This document shows, piece by piece, positions 19,030-27,382 of a stretch of DNA of 64,000 bases; the first letter of the stretch is position 1; each line of letters starts with the position of its first letter. Source of the DNA: Mariprofundus ferrooxydans PV-1 (lineage in GTDB: Bacteria; Pseudomonadota; Zetaproteobacteria; Mariprofundales; Mariprofundaceae); assembly GCF_000153765.1 (NCBI RefSeq), contig NZ_DS022295.1, forward strand, positions 1,056,622-1,120,621, in the 5' to 3' direction. A program made the translations under genes and the position numbers. The notes beneath the pieces are model-generated. The model searched no databases, was not told the origin of the DNA, and was given only the letters and a program-made list of their open reading frames with translations.

Positions 19030-19907
19030 GAATTACCAGCGCCCAGATGTATAATACCCTGCTCACCGGGGTAAAACAGCAACAGGATATTCTGAACCAG
19101 GGCAATGCCCAGATTGCCTCCGGCACCAAGTTTCAGACACCGGATCAGGCCGGCATAGCCTATAAAACCTCGCTGGATATCAGGCATGCCCAGGTCGGCC
19201 TGCAGGGGGACCTGGATTCCATCACCACTGCCGACTCACGCCTCGCCAACAGTATGACCATGCTCAATGATATGACCAATATCATGAAAAGAGCGCAAAC
19301 CGTGGCTGTACAGATGGCAACAGCGTCCACCAGCGCCACCGAACGACTGAGCGCCGCCCAGGAGGCCACTCAACTGCTCAATCAGGCATTCAACGATGCC
19401 AACCAGCAATGGCAGGGGCAGTCGCTGTTTGCCGGCACGGCAACAGACAAAGCGGCATTTGTGACCGATACACTGGGAAATATCGTCTATAACGGCAATG
19501 CCCAGGATCGCACCATCGTCACCAGCGACGGGCAACAGGTCATCACTAATATACGCGGTGATAATCCCGCATTCGCTGCCGCCTTTTCCGCCCTGCAGGA
19601 CTTCAAAACAGCACTGCAGAATAACGATACGGCCGGAGTACAGAATGCGGTGGGCGCACTGACCAGTGCAAGCGACGGGGTCATCAACATGACCAGTGAT
19701 GTCGGTGCCAGACTCAACGGCGTACGATTGAATAAAACAGCCATTCAGGATCGACAGCTGAATCTGGCGACCCAGCTCAATACGAATGAAGCGGTAGATA
19801 TTCCATCCGTTGTCGCCCGCATGCAGCAATCGAGCATCGCACTGCAGGCAGCCTACAGCCAAATTAACCAGATCAAGTCCCTCACTCTGACCAACTTCCT
19901 CAGATAA
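19026..19907 (+). CDS. flgL: Hook-filament junction protein FlgL (HAP3)
   Basis: The second junction protein. It has the flagellin-like N-terminus MRITSAQMYNTLLTGVKQQQ and a C-terminal coiled-coil helix ending MQQSSIALQAAYSQINQIKS. The 293-aa length is standard. It is translationally coupled to flgK (4-nt overlap) and followed after 4 nt by csrA. Confidence 0.95.
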   Translation: MRITSAQMYNTLLTGVKQQQDILNQGNAQIASGTKFQTPDQAGIAYKTSLDIRHAQVGLQGDLDSITTADSRLANSMTMLNDMTNIMKRAQTVAVQMATASTSATERLSAAQEATQLLNQAFNDANQQWQGQSLFAGTATDKAAFVTDTLGNIVYNGNAQDRTIVTSDGQQVITNIRGDNPAFAAAFSALQDFKTALQNNDTAGVQNAVGALTSASDGVINMTSDVGARLNGVRLNKTAIQDRQLNLATQLNTNEAVDIPSVVARMQQSSIALQAAYSQINQIKSLTLTNFLR

Positions 19908-19911
19908 GCGG

Positions 19912-20169
19912 ATGTTGGTATTACGTAGAAAAGTCGGACAGGTCATTCAAATCAATGACAACATCCGCATCATTATTCAGGACGTGCAAAACGAGCACAT
20001 CGTACGCATCGGTATCGAGGCGCCCCCCGAAATCCCGGTGCATCGGATGGAGATTTACAACCTTATCCAGCAGGAAAATAAAGCTGCTGCCAGTGCCGGG
20101 GCGCTACAGTGGCTGAAAGGAGTAACCCATGAGTCCAGCAGTGATGACGAGAAAACAGCAGATGAGTGA
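19912..20169 (+). CDS. csrA: Carbon storage regulator CsrA
   Basis: An RNA-binding post-transcriptional regulator. The core is canonical: MLVLRRKVGQVIQIND, then VRIGIEAPPEIPVHRMEIYN with the RNA-contact Arg. At 85 aa it is longer than most CsrA proteins (60-70 aa) because of a C-terminal tail rich in Ala, then Ser/Asp/Glu. Such extensions occur in CsrA proteins antagonised allosterically by FliW. It is the penultimate gene of the flagellar operon and overlaps fliW by 41 nt. Confidence 0.95.
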   Translation: MLVLRRKVGQVIQINDNIRIIIQDVQNEHIVRIGIEAPPEIPVHRMEIYNLIQQENKAAASAGALQWLKGVTHESSSDDEKTADE

Positions 20170-20569
20170 TATCATGCCGCGTAACAGCGGGGCATTTTAT
20201 TTTCCGCAGGGCATGATCGGCTTCGGCGGTGCTCATGAATTCGGTCTGATCTACGAAGGTGTCGGCAAGATTGCCTGCCTGCAGTCGATAGATCACCCAG
20301 AGGCAGCCTTCCTGCTCACACCATGGGATGAGTCCCGTCTGGGCCCGCAGCCCGAACTAAACAGGGAGCAGATCCAGTGCATCGATGCAGAGGATGCAGA
20401 GAGCGTGCTGTGGATGCTGGTACTCAATCCGTTTGCAGATAAACAGTGGGTCACCGCCAACTTGAAAGCACCGGTTGCCGTTAACACGGAAAAACGCATC
20501 GGCCTGCAGTGTATTCGCTCCGAACCTGAACTGGATCTGCGCTTTCACTGGATGCCTCAGCCGGCCTGA
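20129..20569 (+). CDS. fliW: FliW, flagellin-sensing CsrA antagonist
   Basis: FliW binds CsrA and flagellin in turn, linking flagellin synthesis to export. The sequence contains FPQGMIGFGGAHEFGLIY near the N-terminus and LNPFADKQWVTANLKAPVAVNTEKRIGLQ in the second half, both family patterns. The ATG at 20129 has AAAGGAG seven bases upstream and is inside csrA, so I prefer it over the ATG at 20162. The 146-aa length is normal. Its coupling to csrA supports the partner-switch model. Confidence 0.92.
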   Translation: MSPAVMTRKQQMSDIMPRNSGAFYFPQGMIGFGGAHEFGLIYEGVGKIACLQSIDHPEAAFLLTPWDESRLGPQPELNREQIQCIDAEDAESVLWMLVLNPFADKQWVTANLKAPVAVNTEKRIGLQCIRSEPELDLRFHWMPQPA

Positions 20570-20572
20570 TCA

Positions 20573-20614
20573 CCGCTTTTCATCAGTTATCAATAGGCTG
20601 CGCCCGAAAAGCGG
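20573..20614 (+). terminator. Candidate terminator hairpin after fliW
   Basis: A perfect 9-bp inverted repeat (CCGCTTTTC and GAAAAGCGG) with a 24-nt loop starts three bases after the fliW stop. There is no U-run after it, so it may be a weak or factor-assisted terminator, or a 3'-end stabiliser for the flagellar mRNA. Confidence 0.4.
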
Positions 20615-20716
20615 CCACTTTCCGGCATAGCCGCAATCAATCAGCCCCACCCCTTTCCATTGTCTGAATTTACTCCTACACTGCAGTAAATCAGCGAAAC
20701 AGCGTCAGGAGCAAGA

Positions 20717-22069
20717 TTGAGAAAAAAGAACCCGTCGTGGACTGACCAACTCTCCCACTTGCTGGAAATGGACGTGGCCGACATTGCCAGCCTGCCGGCA
20801 CTCTACCGCCATGCCACCCATCTGCTGCGTTTTTCCTATCGGGTGGCCGAACGCTTTATCGTCGACAAATGTATCCAGCGCGCATCGGCGCTGGCCTATG
20901 CCTCGCTGCTGGCCATTGTGCCGATGGTGGCACTCGGCTTTTCGATCTTCACCAGTTTTCAGGCCTTTGATGCGATCTCCGGTCATGTACGGGACGCCCT
21001 GCTGGGATACCTGATCCCCACCAGTCAGCAGGCTGTTGAGAACTATCTGGGAACCGTTACAGACAAAACCACGGCCATCTCCATCTTCGGCGTACTCGGC
21101 CTGCTGTTCACGGCCACCGCCCTGTTGAACACAGTTGAGGAGGCATTTAACACGATCTGGCGCATTACCCGCGCCCGCGCCTGGCTTTCCAAGTTCATCA
21201 CCTTCTGGGCCACGCTGACACTGACTCCGATCCTCATCGGTGCATCGCTGAGTATCACCTCCTATTTCGCCGCCATGCCGCTGTTACAGCATGTGGCCGA
21301 GGGCGCCGGTTACCTCAGTCATATCCCCTTTCTGCTGCCGTGGATACTCTCTTCACTGGCGCTGACCACACTCTATGTGGTGCTGCCGAACACTACTGTC
21401 CCCTTCCGCTATGCCGTGGTTGGCGGTCTGGTTGGCGGCGCACTGTTTGAGTGGACCAAGATCGGCTTCACCTTTTATATCACCGAGATTGCCGACTACG
21501 AAAAGCTCTACGGCGCCCTCTCCACACTGCCGGTTTTTCTGATCTGGCTCTATCTGACATGGGTTGTGGTGCTGCTGGGGTCGGAAATAGCCTTCTGCAT
21601 GCAACATCCGGAGCAGTCGACCCGACAGAGAAACCGCTTTATCAAGCCGGGGCTGCAACAGTTTTATTCACATCTGATCCTGTTGCGCGCGGCCCAGTCT
21701 CTGGAGCGTGGCGAAACCCTGTCATTGGCCACACTGCTTGATGAAACGGAAGTGCCGGAAAATATCCTGCAGGAGTGGCTGGATCGACTGAGCGAGCTGG
21801 AGCTGCTCCGGCGCACGGACACCGACGGCAAGCAGGCGTGGGTACTGGCGCAGACCCCCGACCAGCTGAATCTGATGACCGTATTCAAGCGGCTCAATGA
21901 TGCCCCGATGCAGGTGCCCGAAGAGTGGGTTGAAAGCACACTTGGCCGCCAGCTGCTGGGGCTCTATTTTCGCATGCAGCGCGAGCATGCCGATATCCTG
22001 CAGCAGGTCACGCTCAGGCAGGTGATGACGCTGAGTAAAGAAGAGGAAGACGATGCCGCTGGCAAATGA
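20717..22069 (+). CDS. YihY/BrkB-family inner membrane protein
   Basis: A 450-aa member of the YihY (UPF0761) family. The N-terminal two thirds contain about six membrane helices and family segments such as RASALAYASLLAIVPMVALGF and WLYLTWVVVLLGSEIAF. The last 150 residues are a soluble, probably winged-helix-like region. The function of the family is unclear (it was once annotated as ribonuclease BN, wrongly). The start is a TTG with CAGGAG seven bases upstream; there is no in-frame ATG before conserved sequence. Confidence 0.85.
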   Translation: MRKKNPSWTDQLSHLLEMDVADIASLPALYRHATHLLRFSYRVAERFIVDKCIQRASALAYASLLAIVPMVALGFSIFTSFQAFDAISGHVRDALLGYLIPTSQQAVENYLGTVTDKTTAISIFGVLGLLFTATALLNTVEEAFNTIWRITRARAWLSKFITFWATLTLTPILIGASLSITSYFAAMPLLQHVAEGAGYLSHIPFLLPWILSSLALTTLYVVLPNTTVPFRYAVVGGLVGGALFEWTKIGFTFYITEIADYEKLYGALSTLPVFLIWLYLTWVVVLLGSEIAFCMQHPEQSTRQRNRFIKPGLQQFYSHLILLRAAQSLERGETLSLATLLDETEVPENILQEWLDRLSELELLRRTDTDGKQAWVLAQTPDQLNLMTVFKRLNDAPMQVPEEWVESTLGRQLLGLYFRMQREHADILQQVTLRQVMTLSKEEEDDAAGK

Positions 22070-22081
22070 CAGCATGCGCGC

Positions 22082-23209
22082 ATGACACATGCCCACCTGA
22101 TCATCGCCGATTCCGAACATGATGCCGATATGCTCTATGCCAGCGGCATGTTTGTCCCCGACCCGTTTATCGCCATTGCACTGGATGGAGAGTGGCATGG
22201 CCTTTTTTCGCCACTGGAAGTGGATCGCGCCGCCAAAGTATCGCGTTTTGCCGGTGTGCATCTGGACACCCCGTGGCGCAACGCCGCCGAGATCAGGGAG
22301 TGGCCGGGGCTTGCCGGCTGCGCGGCGGCCTTTCTGGCCTCACACAACACCCGAAGCATCAGCGTGCCGGCATCATTTCCGCTACGCTATGCCGATCAGC
22401 TGCGCAGCTGGGGTTTTGAGGTCACGGCATCAGCCGGCGCCTTCTTTCCCGAGCGGGCTGTCAAAACCGCCACCGAAATCAAATATCTGGCGCAGGCCGA
22501 ACGGCTGACACGCCAGTCCATGCAGCGAGGCGAGCAATATCTGGGCCGCTGCAGCATCGGCCATGACAACATCCTGCGCGATCCGGAGACCGGCAAGAAA
22601 GTGACATCGGATGATGTACGCCGGGCGATTGAAACCTTTTTGATCGGCAAGGGCGCGATGCCGGCCCATACGATTGTGGCCTGCGGTCGCCAGTCATCGG
22701 ACCCGCATAATACCGGCAGCGGTTATATCCGTGCGCATGAGCTGATTATTATCGATATCTTTCCGCGCGTCCTTTCTACCGGCTACTGGGGTGATATGAC
22801 CCGCACCTATGTCAAAGGCAAGGCAACGCCGGAGCAGAAGAAGATGTACAACACCGTGCGCGAAGGTCAGGACATCGGCCTCTCGATGATGGCCGCAGGT
22901 GTCGACAGTGTACAAATACACACGGCCATTACCGCCCACTTCGATGCACAGGGCTTTAAAACCGGCATGGTGCGCGGCAAACAGGGCGGTTTTTTCCACG
23001 GCACCGGCCACGGCGTCGGCCTGGAAATTCATGAGGGTCCGCGCGTCTCCACGCGCGGCGAAATCCTCAAGGCAGGCCATGTCGTTACCTGCGAACCCGG
23101 CCTCTACTACGCCCATATCGGCGGCGTGCGTCTGGAAGATATGGTCGTCATCCGCGACGGCGGCTGCGACAACCTGACCCGCTACAAGCGTCGCCTGGAA
23201 ATCGCATAA
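22082..23209 (+). CDS. M24-family Xaa-Pro aminopeptidase
   Basis: A cytoplasmic dinuclear metallopeptidase that removes residues N-terminal to proline. The creatinase-type N-terminal domain (about 1-135) is followed by the pita-bread domain. Metal ligands are visible: the two Asp residues in IIIDIFPRVLSTGYWGDMTR, the His in HGTGHGVGLEIHEGP, and the Glu residues in CEPGLYY and RLEDMVVI. The 375-aa length fits short PepP/PepQ-like enzymes. It follows the YihY gene by 12 nt and may share its transcript. Confidence 0.88.
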   Translation: MTHAHLIIADSEHDADMLYASGMFVPDPFIAIALDGEWHGLFSPLEVDRAAKVSRFAGVHLDTPWRNAAEIREWPGLAGCAAAFLASHNTRSISVPASFPLRYADQLRSWGFEVTASAGAFFPERAVKTATEIKYLAQAERLTRQSMQRGEQYLGRCSIGHDNILRDPETGKKVTSDDVRRAIETFLIGKGAMPAHTIVACGRQSSDPHNTGSGYIRAHELIIIDIFPRVLSTGYWGDMTRTYVKGKATPEQKKMYNTVREGQDIGLSMMAAGVDSVQIHTAITAHFDAQGFKTGMVRGKQGGFFHGTGHGVGLEIHEGPRVSTRGEILKAGHVVTCEPGLYYAHIGGVRLEDMVVIRDGGCDNLTRYKRRLEIA

Positions 23210-23349
23210 ATCAGCAGACAGGCAAGGCGTTGGGCAAATGAAGCTCCCGGGTGAAGAGGGTGACGCGCAGCTCCCCTGATAGCGTAAACCGACTCACACG
23301 GCCAGGCTAACTGGAAAAATTCTGCCCGATCTGGCACCATTACATCTCT

Positions 23350-23883
23350 ATGAGTGAGACCCTGACCTACTTTGCCTACGGCTCGAACATGTCCAGCAAA
23401 CGATTGCAGGCGCGCGTGCCTTCCGCCCGGCTCATCGGCACCGCCACCCTTACCGGTCACCGGCTCGCCTTTCACAAGTTCAGCCATGTCGATCTCTCCG
23501 CCAAGTGCGATGCATGCGAATCGGCCGATGATACGGACCGCGTGATCGGTGTGCTCTATCATCTGCCGCGCGCCGAAAAACCGGCGCTGGACAAGGTCGA
23601 AGGGTTGGGCATCGGCTATGATGAGAAACAGGTTCGGGTGCATGGCAGCGATGGCCATGTCGATGCATTCATGTATACCGCCACCCGCATTGATGATGCG
23701 GTCAAGCCGTTCCACTGGTACAAGCAGCATGTGATCCATGGCGCCCGGGAGAACCGGCTGCCGGATGCGTATCTGGCTTTTATCGACAGTTTTGAATCGA
23801 TTGACGATCCCGACAATGAACGCCATGAGCGCGAGCTGAACATCTACGGAAGCACCCGGATGACGAAACCGGCCCGCAGATGA
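23350..23883 (+). CDS. Gamma-glutamylcyclotransferase-like protein
   Basis: A 177-aa protein of the GGCT/AIG2 fold. The substrate loop YFAYGSNM is at residues 7-14, and the presumed catalytic Glu lies in LDKVEGLGIGYDEKQV. Family members release 5-oxoproline from gamma-glutamyl peptides; the exact substrate cannot be told from sequence. It is preceded by a 140-nt gap without a clear promoter and followed by a decayed region. Confidence 0.85.
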   Translation: MSETLTYFAYGSNMSSKRLQARVPSARLIGTATLTGHRLAFHKFSHVDLSAKCDACESADDTDRVIGVLYHLPRAEKPALDKVEGLGIGYDEKQVRVHGSDGHVDAFMYTATRIDDAVKPFHWYKQHVIHGARENRLPDAYLAFIDSFESIDDPDNERHERELNIYGSTRMTKPARR

Positions 23884-23898
23884 TCGCAAGGTTTGGCA

Positions 23899-24042
23899 GT
23901 AATTTTCATCAAAAATGAGAGACCTGTCTCGATCCTGGACACTGACCATTTCGGCAAGCTGACCTATATTGAAGTCGGCGCCACCTGCGCAGACATTGAG
24001 ACCTATATTCAACTTGGCGATGCCGTTGCTAAAACCAGCTGA
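23899..24042 (+). pseudogene. Relic of phosphatidylserine decarboxylase C-terminal region
   Basis: An open stretch without a start codon reads FIKNERPVSILDTDHFGKL followed by TYIEVGATCADIETYIQLGD and a stop at 24040-24042. This closely resembles the region of phosphatidylserine decarboxylase (Psd) just before its catalytic LGST/GGST site (NERPVSxLDTxHFGKVxxVEVGATCVG). The catalytic site itself and all N-terminal parts are missing. The homology is my recognition of the family pattern; about 47 codons survive, ending next to the dispersed repeat. Confidence 0.6.
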
Positions 24043-24069
24043 TTCATTTTATGGTTTATCCCGTATTTG

Positions 24070-24119
24070 CGGGAAATATGGCTAAAGAAAGCTTTTGGAT
24101 CCCCGGTTTGCGATAGCTG
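24070..24119 (+). repeat. Dispersed repeat copy A, left block
   Basis: About 48 bases starting GGGAAATATGGCTAAAGAAA and ending near GCGATAGCTG recur at 35016-35065 with roughly 85% identity in the same orientation. In both places the block lies 50-110 bases before the larger palindromic block, so the two are parts of one composite element. Confidence 0.7.
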
Positions 24120-24140
24120 ATTTGGACTGCATCAGGCAGG

Positions 24141-24351
24141 CACATGGATGTGCCGAATCACAAAAAGGCAGGACAGCCGTTTGGACGAGCTTTAGCTCGC
24201 CCGCAAGGGTGAGACACATGGATGTGCCTAATCACAAAAAGGCAGGAGCCGTTTGGACGAGCTAAAAGCTCGCCCGCAAGGGTGAGGCACATGGATGTGC
24301 CGAATCACAGCGTCAAACTAATTCAATATAGAGCCTATCGCGCGGCGGGAC
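24141..24351 (+). repeat. Dispersed palindromic repeat copy A, with 2.2 tandem units
   Basis: Units begin at 24141, 24215 and 24288 (periods 74 and 73). Each holds the hairpin core CACATGGATGTG, then GGCAGGA-GCCGTTTGGACGAGC and a second hairpin in which GAGC(T) pairs with (A)GCTC. From 24233 to 24351 the sequence matches 35121-35238 at about 95%. It also reads as a peptide (ARVRHMDVPNHSVKLIQYR) that recurs in copy B, but there is no start signal, so I treat it as non-coding repetitive extragenic DNA. Confidence 0.85.
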
Positions 24352-24391
24352 AGCGCCGCTTGTTCCCCCCGCTAGCAGGTTGCCGAGACAA

Positions 24392-24439
24392 GTATAAAAT
24401 CACGAGCTGGAGCGTGTAAGCGCGACCGTGATTTTATAC
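24392..24439 (+). repeat. 13-bp perfect inverted repeat
   Basis: GTATAAAATCACG at 24392-24404 is exactly complementary to 24427-24439, with a 22-nt loop. It lies 40 nt after the palindromic repeat and may be another module of the same element; it is not found beside copy B. Confidence 0.7.
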
Positions 24440-24489
24440 GCTGGATCGGGGACCCGCAGGGCAAGCTGGTTCCGGGGTTCCCTTCTTTG

Positions 24490-24517
24490 GTACTTTCTTG
24501 GGAACGCAAGAAAGTAC
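24490..24517 (+). repeat. 11-bp inverted repeat, terminator-like stem
   Basis: GTACTTTCTTG and CAAGAAAGTAC enclose GGAACG. It lies about 85 bases before the convergent hrpB stop. A stem of the same design (TTCTTTG paired with CAAAGAA) lies downstream of copy B at 35340-35367, so it may be the right-hand end of the dispersed element. Confidence 0.65.
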
Positions 24518-24602
24518 GAATATCGATCATAAACATCCCAACTCACTGTAACCGTTCAGCCAGACAGAGAGATAAAGTGAAACAGTCAGGTAAACTGTCC
24601 CG

Positions 24603-27188
24603 TTAACCACGATGCATCTGTTTTTTGGTTTTGCTGGTGGCCTCTGCGGTGAATGGGTCATCCGGCCAGTAGTGGCGTTTGTATTTTCCGCGCAGCTCTT
24701 TTTTCACATCGTGATAGGTGGTTTGCCAGAAGCTGTTCAAATCCTGCGTAACCTGCATGGGCTTACGCGCCGGTGAGAGTAGATGCATCGTCAGTTTGCA
24801 CGCTCCGTTTAGCAGCGTGGGCGTATCAAACAGACCAAACACCTCCTGCAGTCTGACGGCAAGTACCGGTTGTTCGGGATCGCTGTAATCAATCGTGACC
24901 GCGGAGCCGCTGGGCACGCTGATGCGCTCCGGCGCCAACTGCTTGATCAGCTGCTGCTGTTGCCAGCTGAGCTGATTCAACAGCAGGCTATGCAGATCCA
25001 GATTGAAACACTGTTTGAGGCTGTTCTCATGGTTTAAGTGAGGCTGCAACCAATCCTCCAGCCTGTCGCTCAGCGCCTGCTCTGAAAAATCGGGCAGCGG
25101 CTGCTCGGCAAACATATTTTTTACAGCTGCGCTCTTATCCAGATGATGATGAATAAATTGCACGCGCTGTTGCAGGCTGCGTGCCTTACTACTCCAGTTC
25201 AGACACCCCACTCCCTGCTCTCTGATGGCCTGCAGCAAACACTGTTGCACCGCCTCTCTGCTGTCGCTGTGATGAACAGTGGATTCCTGCAGCATGATTT
25301 TACCGATGCGGCTGACCTGTTTGACCTCAACGCGTTGTGCCTCGTCATTCCACTCCACCCGCTCTTCCTGCTCAATGATTCCGGAAAAACAGGTCTGCAG
25401 CTGTTCGGCGCTGATATCTGCCGCCAGATAGATACTGGCTTCTCCCTGTCTGGCATCCAGATTGGCGACCACGAGGTATTCATGCAGGTGGTGTTGGATA
25501 TAGGGCGGAATAACCGCGCCCTTACCGTTACTAAGCAGGTAACGTGCTTCATTGGGATTGCGGCGTTTGGCGATTCTGTCGGGATAGGCATAGGCCAGCA
25601 GTACGCCGCTATAGTGATGATCCGGTCGCTCCTTGTTTAAGCCTGCTTTGCTGCACTGTTTCACGCGCCTGAAAAAATCATCGGCGCTCTGCATGATGCG
25701 TTTACACTGCTGGTGATCGATGCCGTGATGGTTTGATTTTCCATGCAGCAGCACATTCAGCCTGTCATGGATGTCGGCAGATTTATCTGCATTAGCGAGA
25801 AAGATATCTTTCTCGCTGAGCAGGCTGGCAATCAGGCAGGCGTGATAAGCCTGATTCAGTTTAACAGCTGCCAGCATCATGTGCGCCAGACGCGGATGCG
25901 TGCCGAGCCTGAGCATATCGCGACCGTGCGCAGTGATGGTCCCCAGCCCATCGATTGCGCCGAGTTGTTGCAGCAGCGTTTTTGCCTGCTCTATCGCACC
26001 GTGAGGCGGCAAATCCATCCACTGCAGTTCATTAACATCAGTCACGCCCCAGTTGGCCAGCTCCAGCACCAGCGAAGTAAGATCGCTGTGCAGGATCTCA
26101 GGCGATGCATGTTTGAGCAGACGTGACTGCTGCGTCGCGCTCCACATACGATAACAGGTGCCGGCGGAGAGCCTTCCGGCGCGTCCGCTGCGCTGCACGG
26201 CCGAGTCCTGTGAAATGGCGCGGGTGGTAAGCCTGTTCATGCCCGAGGCCGGGCTGTAATCGAGCACGCGCTCCAGTCCTGAATCAATCACACAGCTGAT
26301 CCCTTCAATGGTGATGCTGGTTTCTGCAATATTGGTGGCCAGCACAATTTTACGCATACCTTTATCGGCAGGTGCTGCGATAGCCAGATCCTGTTGCTGC
26401 TTCTTCAGGCTGCCATGTAGCGGTGCAATCACAATGTGCCTGATCGATTCGCGATCAAGGAGCTGTTTGATCTGTCTGGCCAACTGATTGATCTCTTTGA
26501 CACCGGGCAGAAATACCAGGCAGTTGCCCTCGTGTTCATGGATGAATGTGTTGACCGTGTTGGTCAGGTCGATCATCAGTTGCTGCTGTGGATTACTGTT
26601 GCGCTGACGGATTGCGTGATCGAGATACCTGTTCTCAACAGGAAAGCTGCGACCTTCACTCTCAATGATCGGTGCGTGATGCAGCAGGCTCGCAACAGCA
26701 TCGGTATGCAGTGTTGCCGACATCACCAGTATTTTCAGATCCTCGCGCAGGATCTGCTGGCTCTGCAAACAGAGTGCCAGCGACAGATCAGCATGCAGGC
26801 TGCGTTCGTGAAATTCATCAAAAATCACCAGCGCCGTGTTTGTCAGTTCCGGGTCAGCCTGCAACTTGCGCGTTAAAATGCCTTCGGTGACCACCAGTAT
26901 CTTTGTCTTATCGCTAACGCAGCTATCCTGACGAATCTGGTAACCGACGGTTTCACCAACCTTCTCACCGAGCAGAAATGCCATACGCGCCGCCGCATTG
27001 CGTGCCGCGAGCCTGCGCGGTTCAAGCATGATGATCTGTCTGTCACCCAGCCAGCCCTCACCCAGCAGGGCGATGGGTACAGCGGTGGTTTTTCCTGCCC
27101 CCGGCGGGGCCTGCAGTACCAGACGATTGTGCGTGGTTAATTTCTCTTTGATCTCCGGCAGAACATCATGGATGGGAAGCAACGGCAT
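24603..27188 (-). CDS. hrpB: ATP-dependent helicase HrpB
   Basis: A DEAH/RHA-type helicase of 861 aa. The Walker A is APPGAGKTTAVP (about residues 28-39), the Walker B/DEAH-like box is DEFHERSLHADL, motif III is MSATL, and motif VI is QRSGRAGRLSAGTCYRMW. The HrpB-specific C-terminal region includes LLSPARKPMQVTQDLNSFW and YHDVKKELRGKYKRHYWPDDP. The HrpB role in bacteria is poorly known (RNA helicase activity is inferred from the family). It is a single gene with relics on both sides. Confidence 0.95.
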   Translation of the reverse strand: MPLLPIHDVLPEIKEKLTTHNRLVLQAPPGAGKTTAVPIALLGEGWLGDRQIIMLEPRRLAARNAAARMAFLLGEKVGETVGYQIRQDSCVSDKTKILVVTEGILTRKLQADPELTNTALVIFDEFHERSLHADLSLALCLQSQQILREDLKILVMSATLHTDAVASLLHHAPIIESEGRSFPVENRYLDHAIRQRNSNPQQQLMIDLTNTVNTFIHEHEGNCLVFLPGVKEINQLARQIKQLLDRESIRHIVIAPLHGSLKKQQQDLAIAAPADKGMRKIVLATNIAETSITIEGISCVIDSGLERVLDYSPASGMNRLTTRAISQDSAVQRSGRAGRLSAGTCYRMWSATQQSRLLKHASPEILHSDLTSLVLELANWGVTDVNELQWMDLPPHGAIEQAKTLLQQLGAIDGLGTITAHGRDMLRLGTHPRLAHMMLAAVKLNQAYHACLIASLLSEKDIFLANADKSADIHDRLNVLLHGKSNHHGIDHQQCKRIMQSADDFFRRVKQCSKAGLNKERPDHHYSGVLLAYAYPDRIAKRRNPNEARYLLSNGKGAVIPPYIQHHLHEYLVVANLDARQGEASIYLAADISAEQLQTCFSGIIEQEERVEWNDEAQRVEVKQVSRIGKIMLQESTVHHSDSREAVQQCLLQAIREQGVGCLNWSSKARSLQQRVQFIHHHLDKSAAVKNMFAEQPLPDFSEQALSDRLEDWLQPHLNHENSLKQCFNLDLHSLLLNQLSWQQQQLIKQLAPERISVPSGSAVTIDYSDPEQPVLAVRLQEVFGLFDTPTLLNGACKLTMHLLSPARKPMQVTQDLNSFWQTTYHDVKKELRGKYKRHYWPDDPFTAEATSKTKKQMHRG

Positions 27189-27308
27189 GCGCAGATGATA
27201 ACTTAAGTCAAAACAAAAACACTTTCAATGATTAGATCAGGCTCAAACTGTCCCTTTATTTTTTTAAGGGAAATCCGCAAAACAAGACTTGGCCCCGCCT
27301 ACTTCAAG

Positions 27309-27352
27309 AGCTGCACGGCGGTGACTGCACAGCCGAGATTGAAGATCGCATC
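27309..27352 (-). pseudogene. 44-bp fragment of an asparaginase gene
   Basis: 43 of 44 bases match 32789-32832 inside the asparaginase gene 5.4 kb away, in the same orientation. On the minus strand it still reads DAIFNLGCAVTAVQLL, then a stop. Flanking sequence does not match, so it is a short duplicated or left-over piece in the 194-nt hrpB-antiporter gap. Confidence 0.8.
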
Positions 27353-27382
27353 AGCAGGGGGACTCTTTTGTTGGGGGGCACT

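Noticed and set aside
19236-19946. 236-codon open frame opposite flgL/csrA
   Set aside because: Antisense to two secure genes and without any domain.
24222-24419. Peptide-like frame HMDVPNHSVKLIQYRAYR in both repeat copies
   Set aside because: It recurs because the DNA repeats; there is no ribosome-binding site, and palindromes explain the sequence better than coding.
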